From the NCBI RefSeq assembly GCF_008086045.1, contig NZ_VSEY01000012.1, positions 1 to 64,000 on the forward strand: a DNA stretch of 64,000 nucleotides, written 5' to 3'. The notes under the pieces are model-generated. The model had not been told where the DNA came from. It searched no databases and worked only from the letters and a program-made list of their open reading frames with translations. This DNA is from Nonomuraea sp. PA05 (lineage in GTDB: Bacteria > Actinomycetota > Actinomycetes > Streptosporangiales > Streptosporangiaceae). Shown here piece by piece: positions 23,603 to 32,901 of the stretch. Each line of letters starts with the position of its first letter. Positions within the stretch are counted from its first letter, which is position 1. Made by a program: the position numbers and the translations under genes.

Positions 23603-25972
23603 TCAGCGCAGTTGCGCGGTGATGGAGGAGTCGCGGATGGCGGTGTCGTCGGCCAGCATCATCGCCTTCGACAGGATGACGGCCAGCACCTCATCGCCCT
23701 CGAACGGCAGGAACACCCGCGCCCCGCTCCCGCCCGTGGGCACGATGCACAGGTACGTGTCGTTCGGTGACATGAGGATGTTGCCCGACCCCAGGTGGAT
23801 CTTGTATGAGCGCAGATCACCCCGGACGTGCAGGAACCGGTCGTCCAGGAAGCACCGGTCGGCGATGGCCAGGCGGGGCAGGAGGCGCGACAGCAGATCG
23901 TGGCGGGTGCGGGCGGTGGCCGGGAGCGGCCCGAAACCGTAGGACGTCCAGTAGTCGCCGAACGGCCCGCCGTCCTGCCAGGTGGGGTCGGCGCCGACGC
24001 TGGCCACGCCCACGAACAGGTCGGCGTCGCGCATGACCTCGCTGAACACCAGCGGCGGGATCCGCGTCAGCGGAAGCGGCGGGGTGTGGCGGGGGTCGAT
24101 GAAGCCGCCGTGGTGCGTCTCGGCGCCGGGCGGGTAGAAGCGCAGCTCGCCGGTGACGACGTGGAGGTAGGCGCCGGAGGGCGTCCAGTCGCCGGTGCGG
24201 TGGTCGGGGCCGCACCAGAACTCCGCCCGCACGCCCCAGCCGGGCAGGTCGCGGGTGGCGGGCGGGAAGCCGCCGTCGACGGCCATGTGCAGGTCGTGCC
24301 GCCAGCCGCGGGCGCGGGCCAGCGCGTGGAGCTGGTGCTGGCGCAGGACATGTCCGGCGAAACGGGTGGAGTGGCCACCGGCCGTCCGCTCGGCTCCGGT
24401 GAGGAGGTAGACCTCGCGATGCGCCTGCTTGAACGGCTGGGTGATCTCGTGCCGTTCCAGGTGGCGCCGCCAGCTCAGCACCTCGGCGGGGTCGCGGCCG
24501 ATCGGGTGCCAGAGCCGGACGTCCGCCTCAGGGCCGGGGCGGACCTGCGCGCCGTCGAGGTCGCGTAACGCGCCCTCGGTCCACAGGCACGGGACGTCGC
24601 CGGCCAGCCAGATCAGCCGTCTGGCCAGGGTGCCGAGCAGCGGATGGTCGAGGTAGCGGGCCCGCCAGCTCCCGTACGTCCAGGACCGCTGGGCGAGGAA
24701 CAGGCGATCGAGGCGCTCGGACTGGGCGGTGAGCATCTTGTTGACGTCCTTGACGACGCCCTTGAGGGCGGCGAGCTCCTCCGCGTGCCCGGCACGGACG
24801 CTCGCGGGCGGCGACTTGACCGTTCTGCCCTTGTCGTTGCGCCAGCTCAGGGCCGCCTTGCCGACGGTCACGGTCAGCTCGGCGGTGGTGCCCCCGACGG
24901 TCTGGACGAGCCGGCCGACCTCGGTCAGGCCGTAGTCGGGCACGCCGAGTTCCGCGACCTCCTCGCGGGAGACGCCGAGCGCCCTGGCCTTGGCGTCGAG
25001 GACGCCGTCGAGCACCTTGAGCGTGCCCCGGTGCGTCACGGTGACCGCCAGTCGCGCCAGCTGCGCCAGGGCGTCGTCGCCGTCGAGCCTGGCCAGGGCG
25101 TGGATGGCGGAGGTGGCGGTGGGGGCGTGACGCGGCCCGAGGTGCGGAACCTTGCGCAGCGCGGACTCGGCCAGCGCGGCCAGCATCCGGCTGGTGCCGG
25201 GCTGCGCGGGCAGGCAGCCGAGCATCCAGATGAGCCCGCGCAGCGCGACCGCGTTGTACGGGTCGGTGTGATGCTCGTAGTCGCCGTCCAGGGGAAGGGA
25301 CCGGGGGCGGCCGACGAGCGACAGCCAGCCCGTGAGCCGGGCCCTGGCCGTCTCGGCGCCGGCCCGCTCCAGCAGGGCGCCGGCGGCGCGCGCCCACCTG
25401 ACGGACGGCTTGGAGCCCGACGCGGTCAGCGCGTGTTCGAGCAGGGCGGTCCAGGTCTCGTCCAGCTCCTCGGACAGGATCCGGTCGGCCCAGGGCTCGC
25501 CCGGATTGAGCAGGGGTGATCGGATCTGCTCGACGAGCGGCGCCAGCACCACCTCGCGCCGCCACCCCACCAGGGCCACCCGCCGGACGCCCGCGACCTG
25601 CTCGGGCGTGAGGGTGTGACCGGCGTCGAGCCGGCACCGCAGGATGAACGAGAGCTTGCCGTGGCAGTACGTCCATTGGCGGGCGGCTTCGTCGAGGAAC
25701 ATCCCGGCGGCCTCGGGGGTCCAGGCGTCGGTGACGTCGTCGGTGATGATCATGGCCGTGCCCGCGTCGCGTTCGCCGTCGGGACGGGACAGCAGCCGCA
25801 CGGCCTCCTCCACCCGGGAGGCGGCCGAGGCCCGCGTGGCCGCGCCCCTGAGCCGTTCGGCGGCGCCGGTGTCGAACCAGGAACCGATGCCCGGGTCCTC
25901 GCCGTGGGGATCGGCCGGTATCAGCGGCTCCGTTGCGGAAGACGTGGCGGAGTCCGGCGTCTCAGTGGTCAT
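23603..25972 (-). CDS. DUF4132 family protein
   Basis: A 789-residue protein of unknown function. The first 450 residues are helical with HEAT-like character. Residues about 490-680 match DUF4132 (ERHEITQPFKQAHREVYLLT, then RFAGHVLRQHQLHALARARG). The C-terminal about 100 residues (LRSYKIHLGSGNILMSPNDT, then FLPFEGDEVLAVILSKAMML) are the segment usually found behind it. Members often carry WGR domains or sit near MolR-like genes; no WGR is seen here. No neighbouring gene suggests a role. Confidence 0.85.
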   Translation of the reverse strand: MTTETPDSATSSATEPLIPADPHGEDPGIGSWFDTGAAERLRGAATRASAASRVEEAVRLLSRPDGERDAGTAMIITDDVTDAWTPEAAGMFLDEAARQWTYCHGKLSFILRCRLDAGHTLTPEQVAGVRRVALVGWRREVVLAPLVEQIRSPLLNPGEPWADRILSEELDETWTALLEHALTASGSKPSVRWARAAGALLERAGAETARARLTGWLSLVGRPRSLPLDGDYEHHTDPYNAVALRGLIWMLGCLPAQPGTSRMLAALAESALRKVPHLGPRHAPTATSAIHALARLDGDDALAQLARLAVTVTHRGTLKVLDGVLDAKARALGVSREEVAELGVPDYGLTEVGRLVQTVGGTTAELTVTVGKAALSWRNDKGRTVKSPPASVRAGHAEELAALKGVVKDVNKMLTAQSERLDRLFLAQRSWTYGSWRARYLDHPLLGTLARRLIWLAGDVPCLWTEGALRDLDGAQVRPGPEADVRLWHPIGRDPAEVLSWRRHLERHEITQPFKQAHREVYLLTGAERTAGGHSTRFAGHVLRQHQLHALARARGWRHDLHMAVDGGFPPATRDLPGWGVRAEFWCGPDHRTGDWTPSGAYLHVVTGELRFYPPGAETHHGGFIDPRHTPPLPLTRIPPLVFSEVMRDADLFVGVASVGADPTWQDGGPFGDYWTSYGFGPLPATARTRHDLLSRLLPRLAIADRCFLDDRFLHVRGDLRSYKIHLGSGNILMSPNDTYLCIVPTGGSGARVFLPFEGDEVLAVILSKAMMLADDTAIRDSSITAQLR

Positions 25973-26130
25973 GGCGGGTCAGTGTAGGGAGAGCGGCCGA
26001 CGATTTCCGATCACAGGGCCACCGCGGACGCCGCCGCGCCTTCCACGCTTCAGGCGCCTACCGCGACGGCGATCCGCACACCCCGTTACGTGGCCCGTTG
26101 ACGCGCCGATCGGCGCGCTCAGCCCGCCGT

Positions 26131-26721
26131 TCAGGATTCACGTGCGGGCGGGAAGATCGTGGTGACGGCGCGCATGACGGCGGCGCGGCGGGCCGCCAGG
26201 GCCGGGTCGGCGGCGGCGTGGCGGGTGAGGGCGGCGAGTTCGGACTGGTCGATCCAGGTGACGGCGATCTGGGTGATGAGGGCCATCACGTCGATCGGGT
26301 CCCAGCTCGGGTCGAGGTCACCGGCCTGCTGGGCCCGGCGGATCTTCTCGACCTTGCCGAGGATGGCCCGGCGGTAGAGGTCGGGCGAGCCTTCGGCGGG
26401 TGCGGACGTCAGCTCCAGGCGGCCCCAGGCGATGAAGCGGTAGCGGTCGGGGTGGGCGGTGAAGTAGTCGAACATCTGCCCGGCGTAGGCGGGCAGGTCG
26501 GTGGGGTCGAGGTGGATGGCCTCGGCGGCGACCGCCAGCTCCCGCGCCGCCACGAAGCCGTACAGCTCCTCCTTGCTGCGGAAGTAGGCGTAGACGCGTT
26601 CCTTGCTGCTGCGGGCGGCCTTGGCGATCCGGTCCACCCGGGCGCCGGCGATGCCGTGCCGGGCGAACTCGGCCTGGGCGGCGGCGACGATGCGGTCGCG
26701 GGTGGAGTCGGTGCTGGCCAT
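26131..26721 (-). CDS. TetR-family repressor controlling the divergent aldo-keto reductase
   Basis: A 196-residue repressor. HTH: RIVAAAQAEFARHGIAGARV and SSKERVYAYFRSKEELYGF. The C-terminal domain contains DRYRFIAWGRLELTS, as in the TetR_C_17-like group. The ATG at 26721 follows AAGGTGAGAG. It is divergent from the reductase gene, with two related palindromes between, a standard repressor-target arrangement. Confidence 0.9.
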   Translation of the reverse strand: MASTDSTRDRIVAAAQAEFARHGIAGARVDRIAKAARSSKERVYAYFRSKEELYGFVAARELAVAAEAIHLDPTDLPAYAGQMFDYFTAHPDRYRFIAWGRLELTSAPAEGSPDLYRRAILGKVEKIRRAQQAGDLDPSWDPIDVMALITQIAVTWIDQSELAALTRHAAADPALAARRAAVMRAVTTIFPPARES

Positions 26722-26739
26722 GTCTCTCACCTTAGTGAT

Positions 26740-26757
26740 CCGAACCGTTCGGTTCGG
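26740..26757. promoter_or_regulatory. TetR operator, repressor-proximal
   Basis: CCGAACCGTTCGGTTCGG is an 8+2+8 perfect palindrome 18 bp upstream of the repressor start. It shares the core AACCGTTYGGTT with the second site. Confidence 0.75.
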
Positions 26758-26794
26758 CCAGGTGAGAGAGAGGAGTATGGTGAGGGAAGGCAAT

Positions 26795-26809
26795 ACCAAA
26801 CCGTTTGGT
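26795..26809. promoter_or_regulatory. TetR operator, reductase-proximal
   Basis: ACCAAACCGTTTGGT is a palindrome with one offset base and the same core as the site 55 bp away. It lies 26 bp before the reductase start. Confidence 0.7.
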
Positions 26810-26835
26810 TCTGTTCTTGCAGAGAGGGATTCGCC

Positions 26836-27816
26836 GTGCAGCAGCGCACTCTGGGCCGTCAGGGCCTGACCGTCTCGGCCATCGGCTACGGTTCGATGGG
26901 GCTGACCATGGCCTACGGCCCCAGCGACGAGCAGACGGGCATCGCCGCCATCCGCCGCGCGTACGAGCTGGGCGTCACCTTCTTCGACACCGCCGAGCTG
27001 TACGGCTGGGGCACCGGCTCCAACGAGATCCTGGTCGGCAAGGCGGTCAAGGACTTCCGCGACGAGGTCGTCCTGGCCACCAAGTTCGGCTTCGACCTGA
27101 CCGGAGGGAAGATCAGCGGCCTCAACAGCCGCCCCGACAACATCCGCAAGGTCGCCGACGACAGCCTGCGCCACCTCGGCGTCGACCACCTCGACGTCCT
27201 CTACCAGCACCGCGTGGACCCGGCCGTGCCGATCGAGGACGTCGCCGGCACCGTCAAGGAGCTGATCGACGCGGGCAAGGTCAGGTACTTCGGCCTGTCG
27301 GAGGCCGGCCCGCGGACGATCCGCAAGGCGCACGCCGTCCAGCCGGTCTCCGTCCTGCAGACCGAGTACTCGCTGTTCGAGCGGGACGTCGAGGAGCTGT
27401 TCCCGGTGCTGCGCGAGCTGGGCATCGGGTTCGTCGCCTACTCGCCGCTCGGCCGCGGGTTCATCACCGGCACCGCCAAGCCCGCCGGCCAGTACGACCC
27501 CACCGACATGCGCAACGCCGATCCGCGCTGGCAGCCGGGCAACTTCGAGAAGAACGTGTCGGCCGTCCGGAAGCTGACCGAGCTGGCGGCGGCCAAGGGC
27601 GCGAGCGTGTCCCAGCTCGCGCTGGCCTGGATCCTCACGCAGGGCGAGGACATCGTGCCCATCCCCGGCACCCGCAGCCCCGAGCGGATGGCGGAGAACG
27701 CCGGCGCCGCCGGCCTCCTCCTCACCGAGGCGGACCTCAACGCCGTCGCCGAGATCCTGCCCACCGGCGGGTTCGGCGCCCGCTACGTGGAGCAGGCCCT
27801 GCCGATGTGGGTCTGA
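26836..27816 (+). CDS. Aldo/keto reductase
   Basis: A 326-residue NADPH-dependent oxidoreductase of the AKR fold (YhdN/AKR11-13-like). The catalytic tetrad is intact: D51 and Y56 in FFDTAELYG, K83 in ATKFGF, H125 in LYQHRVDP. The C-terminal cofactor segment reads IVPIPGTRSPERMAENAGA. GTG at 26836 is the start, with GAGAGGGA upstream. The divergent TetR and its paired operators suggest induction by a reactive carbonyl or xenobiotic; the substrate is unknown. Confidence 0.93.
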   Translation: MQQRTLGRQGLTVSAIGYGSMGLTMAYGPSDEQTGIAAIRRAYELGVTFFDTAELYGWGTGSNEILVGKAVKDFRDEVVLATKFGFDLTGGKISGLNSRPDNIRKVADDSLRHLGVDHLDVLYQHRVDPAVPIEDVAGTVKELIDAGKVRYFGLSEAGPRTIRKAHAVQPVSVLQTEYSLFERDVEELFPVLRELGIGFVAYSPLGRGFITGTAKPAGQYDPTDMRNADPRWQPGNFEKNVSAVRKLTELAAAKGASVSQLALAWILTQGEDIVPIPGTRSPERMAENAGAAGLLLTEADLNAVAEILPTGGFGARYVEQALPMWV

Positions 27817-27898
27817 GCGGCGGGCCCGGGACGTGTTCCGCGGCAGGAACGTATGATCGTCGAGCGGCCCCCGGTCGCGGGCCTGGAGGGCGGTCGTG

Positions 27899-28819
27899 AT
27901 GGCGCATCCCTGGCGCGGCTGGTGCCTCCTGCGTCCCGGGCTCATGCTGTACGGCGGCACGGTCGGCGGGAACGCGTTGCACGCGCACCACGCGGTTCAG
28001 CTCATCGTCGCCACCGAGCCGTTCACCATGGGCGACGCCCTCGGCGAACGGGTGACCACGGGGATCGCCGTCATCCCGCCCGACGTCGGGCACACGGTGC
28101 TGAGCGGGGCTCGCGACGCGCTGCTCGTTCATCTGGATCCGCGTAGTTCGCCGGGGCGGTTCCTGCTCGCGCGTTCCGGCGCGGGGGTGAGGGCCGCGAC
28201 CTGGTCGCCGTCCGCCGGCGACAGGCCCGTCCACGACCTTCCGCCGGTCGGACGGGGGCCTGTGGGCGCACAGCCGGAAGGCCGCAGCAGCAGGTGGCCG
28301 GAAGGCCGCAGCAGCAGGTGGCCGGAAGGTCGCGAGGGCAGGCGACCGGAAGGCCGCGGGGGCCGCGAGGGCAGGCGGCCGGTGATGTTCGCCGAGCCGC
28401 CGGCCGGTCACGCGCGTTCCGCCGAGGCGGCGAGCGCGCTGCGGACGGTGGAGGCGTGGAGCGGCCGCGGCGGTGCCGGTGACGTCCCGCTCCACCCTGC
28501 GGTGGAGGCGGCGATCGCCGTCATCCCCGCGCTCCTGCCGTCAGGGCCGGTACGGCTGCGCGCCGTCGCGGACGCCGTCCACCTGTCGCCGAGCCGCCTG
28601 GCGCACCTGTTCAGCGCACACGTGGGCATCCCGCTCCGGCCGTACGTGCGATGGCTGCGCCTGAGGCAGGCCATCGACCGGGTGGCCGCCGGCGAGACGC
28701 TGACGGCGGCGGCGCACACCGCCGGATTCACCGACGGCCCCCACTTCACCCGCGCCTTCCGCCGCACCTTCGGGAACGCGCCCTCCGAGCTGGCCGCCGC
28801 GATCGACTGGCTGCCCTGA
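27899..28819 (+). CDS. AraC-family regulator with an internal tandem-repeat linker
   Basis: About 306 residues. The N-terminus is a cupin sensor (GGNALHAHHAVQLIVATEPF, then VIPPDVGHTVL). The C-terminal AraC double HTH is intact: RLRAVADAVHLSPSRLAHLF and TAAAHTAGFTDGPHFTRAFR. Between them, residues about 126-161 are an arginine-rich repeat PEGRSSRW encoded by 24-bp DNA units, not found in normal family members. The start is ATG 27899 (overlapping GTG at 27896). Target unknown. Confidence 0.85.
   Translation: MAHPWRGWCLLRPGLMLYGGTVGGNALHAHHAVQLIVATEPFTMGDALGERVTTGIAVIPPDVGHTVLSGARDALLVHLDPRSSPGRFLLARSGAGVRAATWSPSAGDRPVHDLPPVGRGPVGAQPEGRSSRWPEGRSSRWPEGREGRRPEGRGGREGRRPVMFAEPPAGHARSAEAASALRTVEAWSGRGGAGDVPLHPAVEAAIAVIPALLPSGPVRLRAVADAVHLSPSRLAHLFSAHVGIPLRPYVRWLRLRQAIDRVAAGETLTAAAHTAGFTDGPHFTRAFRRTFGNAPSELAAAIDWLP
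28274..28380 (+). repeat. 24-bp tandem repeat inside the AraC gene
   Basis: Two identical 24-bp units (28274-28297, 28298-28321), a diverged third (28322-28345) and an expanded fourth. Each encodes PEGRSSRW or a variant. All changes keep the frame. Confidence 0.9.
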
Positions 28820-28838
28820 GGGACTCCGGAGCGCACGG

Positions 28839-30377
28839 CTACGAGCGCAGCTCACGCTTGAGGATCTTGCCGGTCGCCCCCATCGGCAGGCTGTCACGGA
28901 ACTCGATGATCCGCGGGTACTTGTAGGCCGCCATGTTCTCCCTGCACCAGGCGCCCAGCTCGGCCTCGGTCACGTTCGCGCCGGCCGACGGGATGACGTA
29001 CGCCTTGACCTCCTCACCGTGCGAGGCGTGCGGCACGCCGACCACCGCCGCCAGCGAGACCGCCGGGTGCGTCATCAGCACCTCCTCCACCTCGCGCGGG
29101 TAGACGTTGAGACCACCCCGGATGATCATGTCCTTGGTGCGGTCGACGATGGCGTAGTAGCCGTCCTCGTCGCGGGTGGCGACGTCGCCGGTGCGGAACC
29201 AGCCGTCCCGCAGCACCTCGGCGGTGTCCTCGGGCCGCCCGTAGTAGCCCTTCATGACGTTGTGACCGCGGACGGCGATCTCGCCGGGCCCCTCGCCCTC
29301 GACGGTGTTCCAGTCGCCGTCCACCAGCCGCATCTCCACCCCCCACAGGGGGAAGCCGATGGTGCCGGGCTTGGTGGGCCGGCTGAGCTGGTTGAAGCAG
29401 GCCGCGGGGGACGTCTCCGACAGGCCGTACCCCTCCAGGATCGGGATGCCGAACGTGGCCTCGAAGTCCTTGAGCACCTCGACCGGGCAGGCGGCCGCCC
29501 CCGACACCGCCACCCGCAGCGACCTGGGCACCTCGATCCCGTCCGCGTGGATCTTCGACAGCATCGCCCAGTACATCGTGGGCACCCCGGCGAACATCGT
29601 CACCTTCTCCTCGCGCATCAGCTCCAGCGCCTGGCCGGGCTCGAAGCGCGGCAGCAGCACGAGGGTGGCGCGGCGGCGCAGGCTCACGTTCATGACGGAG
29701 GTCTGGCCGAAGGAGTGGAACAGCGGCAGCACGGCGAGCGAGACGTCACCCTCGGGGTCGACGGGGAACATCTGGTCGCTGACGACGGCGTTGAGCAGCA
29801 GGTTCGCGTGGGTGAGCTCGGCGCCCTTGGGCCGGCCGGTGGTGCCGGAGGTGTAGAGGATGGCCGCGACGTCGTCCGGCCCGGTTCGTACCGTCTCGAA
29901 CTGTCCGGGCATCCCGTCCAGCGCCGCCCAGAACGACTCGCCGTGCTCCGACTCCGTGGCCAGCGGCGTGGCGGGCAGGACGAAGAAGTGCTCACACCCC
30001 CGCGCGCCGTCGAAGCCCTCCCGCCCCCGCTCCCCTGTCGGCAGCTCGGCGGTGCCCTCGAAGCAGAACAGCGCCTTGGCGTCGCTGTCGGTCAGGTGGT
30101 AGGTGATCTCGCGTGGCCGCAGCAGCACGCTGAGCGGGACCACGGTCGCCCCCGCCTTGAGGATGCCGAAGTAGACGAACGGGAAGTAGGGCAGGTTCGG
30201 GCAGAGCAGCGCCACCTTGTCGCCCTTGCCGATCCCCCGCGCCACCAGCAGGCCGGCCACCTGGTTCGCGACGGAGTCCACCATGGAGTACGGCAGGCGC
30301 AGGTCGCCGAGGACCAGGGCGGTACGGTCGGGAGCGTTGCGGGCGCTGTCCTCCAGGATGATCGACAGGTTGAGCAT
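28839..30377 (-). CDS. Long-chain fatty-acid/acyl-CoA ligase (AMP-binding)
   Basis: A 512-residue ANL-superfamily ligase that activates a carboxylic acid as acyl-AMP and then acyl-CoA. The P-loop ILYTSGTTGRPKGAELTH, the adenine motif GYGLSETSPA, the hinge region YYAIVDRTKDMIIRGGLNVY and the catalytic lysine in PMGATGKILKREL are all present. The ATG at 30377 follows GAGAGGG. Divergent from the nitronate monooxygenase-like gene, so the two may share control. Chain length preference is not readable. Confidence 0.93.
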   Translation of the reverse strand: MLNLSIILEDSARNAPDRTALVLGDLRLPYSMVDSVANQVAGLLVARGIGKGDKVALLCPNLPYFPFVYFGILKAGATVVPLSVLLRPREITYHLTDSDAKALFCFEGTAELPTGERGREGFDGARGCEHFFVLPATPLATESEHGESFWAALDGMPGQFETVRTGPDDVAAILYTSGTTGRPKGAELTHANLLLNAVVSDQMFPVDPEGDVSLAVLPLFHSFGQTSVMNVSLRRRATLVLLPRFEPGQALELMREEKVTMFAGVPTMYWAMLSKIHADGIEVPRSLRVAVSGAAACPVEVLKDFEATFGIPILEGYGLSETSPAACFNQLSRPTKPGTIGFPLWGVEMRLVDGDWNTVEGEGPGEIAVRGHNVMKGYYGRPEDTAEVLRDGWFRTGDVATRDEDGYYAIVDRTKDMIIRGGLNVYPREVEEVLMTHPAVSLAAVVGVPHASHGEEVKAYVIPSAGANVTEAELGAWCRENMAAYKYPRIIEFRDSLPMGATGKILKRELRS

Positions 30378-30551
30378 CGTGACCCTCTCGTCGGAACGCG
30401 TCGTCCGTCCCCAGCATGCTCCGGCGGGTGCCGGCGGGACTTGTACGAACGTGCCGACTCCGTCCGGCCGCGCGGTGTGCCTGTCCCCCTGCTGGGCAAG
30501 CGGCCCGCGAGGCGGGACGATGGGCGCAGGGTCGCGAGGAAGGACGCCGTC

Positions 30552-31583
30552 ATGTCCGTGCTGTCCACCAGACTTACCGCGAAGTACGCCATCCCGTACC
30601 CGTTCGTCTGCGCGGGAATGGCCTTCGTCGCCGAGACGCCCGAGTTCACGGCGGCGGTCACCAACGCCGGCGGGATCGGCGCGATCGGCGCCGCGCTCCT
30701 GCCCCCGGACCGGCTGCGGGAGATGATCCGCGAGGTCAGGGAGCGCACCGGCGGCCGGCCGTTCCACGTCAACCTCATCAGCTTCTTCCCCACCGGCGAG
30801 CTGGTCGAGGTGTGCGTGGCGGAGCGGGTGCCGATCGTCTCCTTCCACTGGGGCCATCCCCCGGCCGACCAGGTGAAACTGCTGCGCGAGGCCGGGGTGT
30901 CGGTGTGGGAGCAGGTCGGCTCCGCCGACGCCGCCAGGCTCGCCGTGAACGACGGGGCCGAGGTCGTCATCGCCCAGGGCTGGGAGGCAGGCGGTCACAA
31001 CTACGGTGGCCTGCCGACCATGGTCGGCGTGCCGGCCGTCGTGGACGCCGTGGGCGGGCGGGCGCTGGTCCTGGCCGCGGGCGGGATCACCGACGGCCGT
31101 CAGGTCGCCGCCGCACTCTGCCTGGGCGCGGACGGGGTGTGGGTCGGCACCCGGATGGTCGCCTCGCGCGAGGCCCGCGTCCATCCCGAGCACCACCGGC
31201 GGCTGGTGGCCGCCGCCGGGGACAGCGCGGTGCTGACGTCGATCTTCGGGCCGGAGTTCCCGCGCTTCAACCCGATGCGGCTGCACCGCAACCGGGTGGT
31301 CGCCGAGTGGGACCACCGCCTGGCGGAGATCCCGGCCGACCTCGGCTCCCTGGACGAGGTCGGCACCACGGTCGTCCAGGGGCGGCGGACGCCGGTGCGC
31401 AAGTTCCCGCTGACGCTGGCGGTCGCGGAGACCGAAGCCGACTGGGAGGAGATGCCCTGGCTGATGGGGCAGGGCGTGGGCCTGATCCACGACATCAAAC
31501 CCGCCGCGCGGATCGTGACGGACATGATGGAGCAGGCCGAGGCAGTTCTGACCCGTTTCGGATCAGGGGCCGCCGCCGAGTAG
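30552..31583 (+). CDS. Nitronate monooxygenase-like FMN enzyme
   Basis: A 343-residue TIM-barrel flavoprotein of the NMO/2-nitropropane dioxygenase family. It shows IPYPFVCAGMAFVAETPEF, the NAGGIGAIG turn, AQGWEAGGHNYGG (FMN/substrate loop) and LVLAAGGITDGRQVAAALCL with GADGVWVGTRM for phosphate binding. It likely oxidises nitronates such as propionate 3-nitronate; other flavin-dependent roles are possible. The ATG at 30552 follows AGGAAGGA. Confidence 0.88.
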   Translation: MSVLSTRLTAKYAIPYPFVCAGMAFVAETPEFTAAVTNAGGIGAIGAALLPPDRLREMIREVRERTGGRPFHVNLISFFPTGELVEVCVAERVPIVSFHWGHPPADQVKLLREAGVSVWEQVGSADAARLAVNDGAEVVIAQGWEAGGHNYGGLPTMVGVPAVVDAVGGRALVLAAGGITDGRQVAAALCLGADGVWVGTRMVASREARVHPEHHRRLVAAAGDSAVLTSIFGPEFPRFNPMRLHRNRVVAEWDHRLAEIPADLGSLDEVGTTVVQGRRTPVRKFPLTLAVAETEADWEEMPWLMGQGVGLIHDIKPAARIVTDMMEQAEAVLTRFGSGAAAE

Positions 31584-31596
31584 GCCGTCCCGCCGA

Positions 31597-32028
31597 TCAC
31601 TTCTCGGCGCCGAGCAGCCCGGCCACCACCGCCAGGTCGTCCGGGGCCGCCGTCAGCTCGAAGTCGCCGAGCTCGGGGTGGGAGCAGAGGAGCGCCACGC
31701 GCATCGGGTACGGGCGCACCTTCTTCCGCTCCGGCTTCTCGAGCTCCCGCCAGGATCGGACGGACGCGTCGGTCAGGTCGAGCTCCTCGTGACGCCTGCG
31801 CCAGGTCATGCGGCGCTCGGCGTACCGGAGGGTGCCCGTCCGCCACGAGGCGCCCTCACGCACGGCCACCGCGACGACGAGCCTGAGTGGGCCGACCTCG
31901 GCGCCGACGGCCAGTGCGGCCTCCACCTTCGCCCTGGTGCCGGCGGCGCGGCGGCGCTCCAGAACCGGGAACACGTAGACGGTCATCAAGAGCGAGGCCA
32001 CGCCCAGAGCCTGTAACGCCACATCCAT
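31597..32028 (-). CDS. Small membrane-anchored protein, unknown function
   Basis: A 143-residue protein with one N-terminal helix (ALQALGVASLLMTVYVFPVL) and a charged soluble region containing RYAERRMTWRRRHEELDL and SWRELEKPERKKVRPY. No family recognised. It is convergent with the nitronate monooxygenase gene, with only 13 bp between stops. Confidence 0.6.
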   Translation of the reverse strand: MDVALQALGVASLLMTVYVFPVLERRRAAGTRAKVEAALAVGAEVGPLRLVVAVAVREGASWRTGTLRYAERRMTWRRRHEELDLTDASVRSWRELEKPERKKVRPYPMRVALLCSHPELGDFELTAAPDDLAVVAGLLGAEK

Positions 32029-32114
32029 CCGGTCATCGTCACATCCGCCGCCACACTTGAACAGATCAAGCGCCACGACGTCAGCCGCAGGACGTGCAGG
32101 AAGTGGCCCAGCGC

Positions 32115-32812
32115 TCAGATCATGCGTCGCAGCGCGACCTCCACGGCGTCGATCAGCGGATCCCCCTCGGTCCGCGGGTGCCGCGCGAGGCCGAGCTCGA
32201 CGTCCGGCAGCGCGGGCAAGGCATCCTCGTCGTGGCAGGCCATGGACGGTTCGAGGTTCGAGGGCATGAGCGCCGCGACGCCGAGCCCGGCCCGGAGCGC
32301 GGCGAGCACGCCGACCAGGCTGTTGCTCTCGAACACCGTCCGCCACCGCCGATCGGTGCGCTCCAGCGCCTCCAGCACCGCCGTTCGCCAGAAGCAGGGG
32401 TTGGAGAACAGCACCACCGGCAGCGGGTCGGTGGTCACGTCCACGCCCTGACCGACCGCCCAGACCAGCGGGCGGCGCACCGTCCAGCGGGGCGGCCCGG
32501 GAAGGTCCGGCACCTCGTCGAGCACGAGTTGGATGCGGCCCGCGTCGTAGGCCTCCCGGATCGCGGTCTTGGGCAGGGTGAGCACCTCCAGCGTGGTGCC
32601 GGGGTGCACGTGGGCGAGGTCGGCGAGGGCCTGCGGGAGCTGGGCGGCGGCGAGGTCCTCGTGCAGCCCGACGCCGCAGTGGCCGGTGAGCGCGCGCCCG
32701 GCTTCGGTGAGCGCCTGCGCGGAGAGCGCGAGAATGCGGTCGGCGTACGGCAGCAGCTCCTCCCCCGCCCCCGTCGGCGAGACGCCGGACGGCGACCGGT
32801 GCAGCAGCGGCC
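32115..32812 (-). pseudogene. LysR-family regulator lacking its DNA-binding N-terminus
   Basis: The frame encodes a LysR substrate-binding domain ending VEVALRRMI. Reading upstream past the first possible start (GTG 32609), the frame stays LysR-like: LLHRSPSGVSPTGAGEELL, then PYADRILALSAQALTEAG, exactly the segment that follows the HTH in normal members. Beyond about 32812 the similarity stops and the frame becomes arginine/proline-rich, so the roughly 60-residue HTH is gone. Without it the product cannot bind DNA. It is probably a pseudogene produced by a deletion or replacement next to the alpha/beta hydrolase gene. Confidence 0.75.
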
Positions 32813-32901
32813 GGGCTGGCCGGGCTCGCGGCCGCGCTGGCCGGATTCCTGCTGGCCCGCCGCTCGTCCGGGCGAGCGAGGCGGGGGCCGCCTCCGTCAG
32901 G

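Noticed and set aside
28274..28380. CRISPR array
   Set aside because: The repeats are contiguous 24-bp units in a coding frame with no spacers or cas genes.
29019..30500. Long + strand frame continuing into the nitronate monooxygenase gene
   Set aside because: The first part is antisense to the acyl-CoA ligase. The real gene starts at ATG 30552 with a ribosome site.
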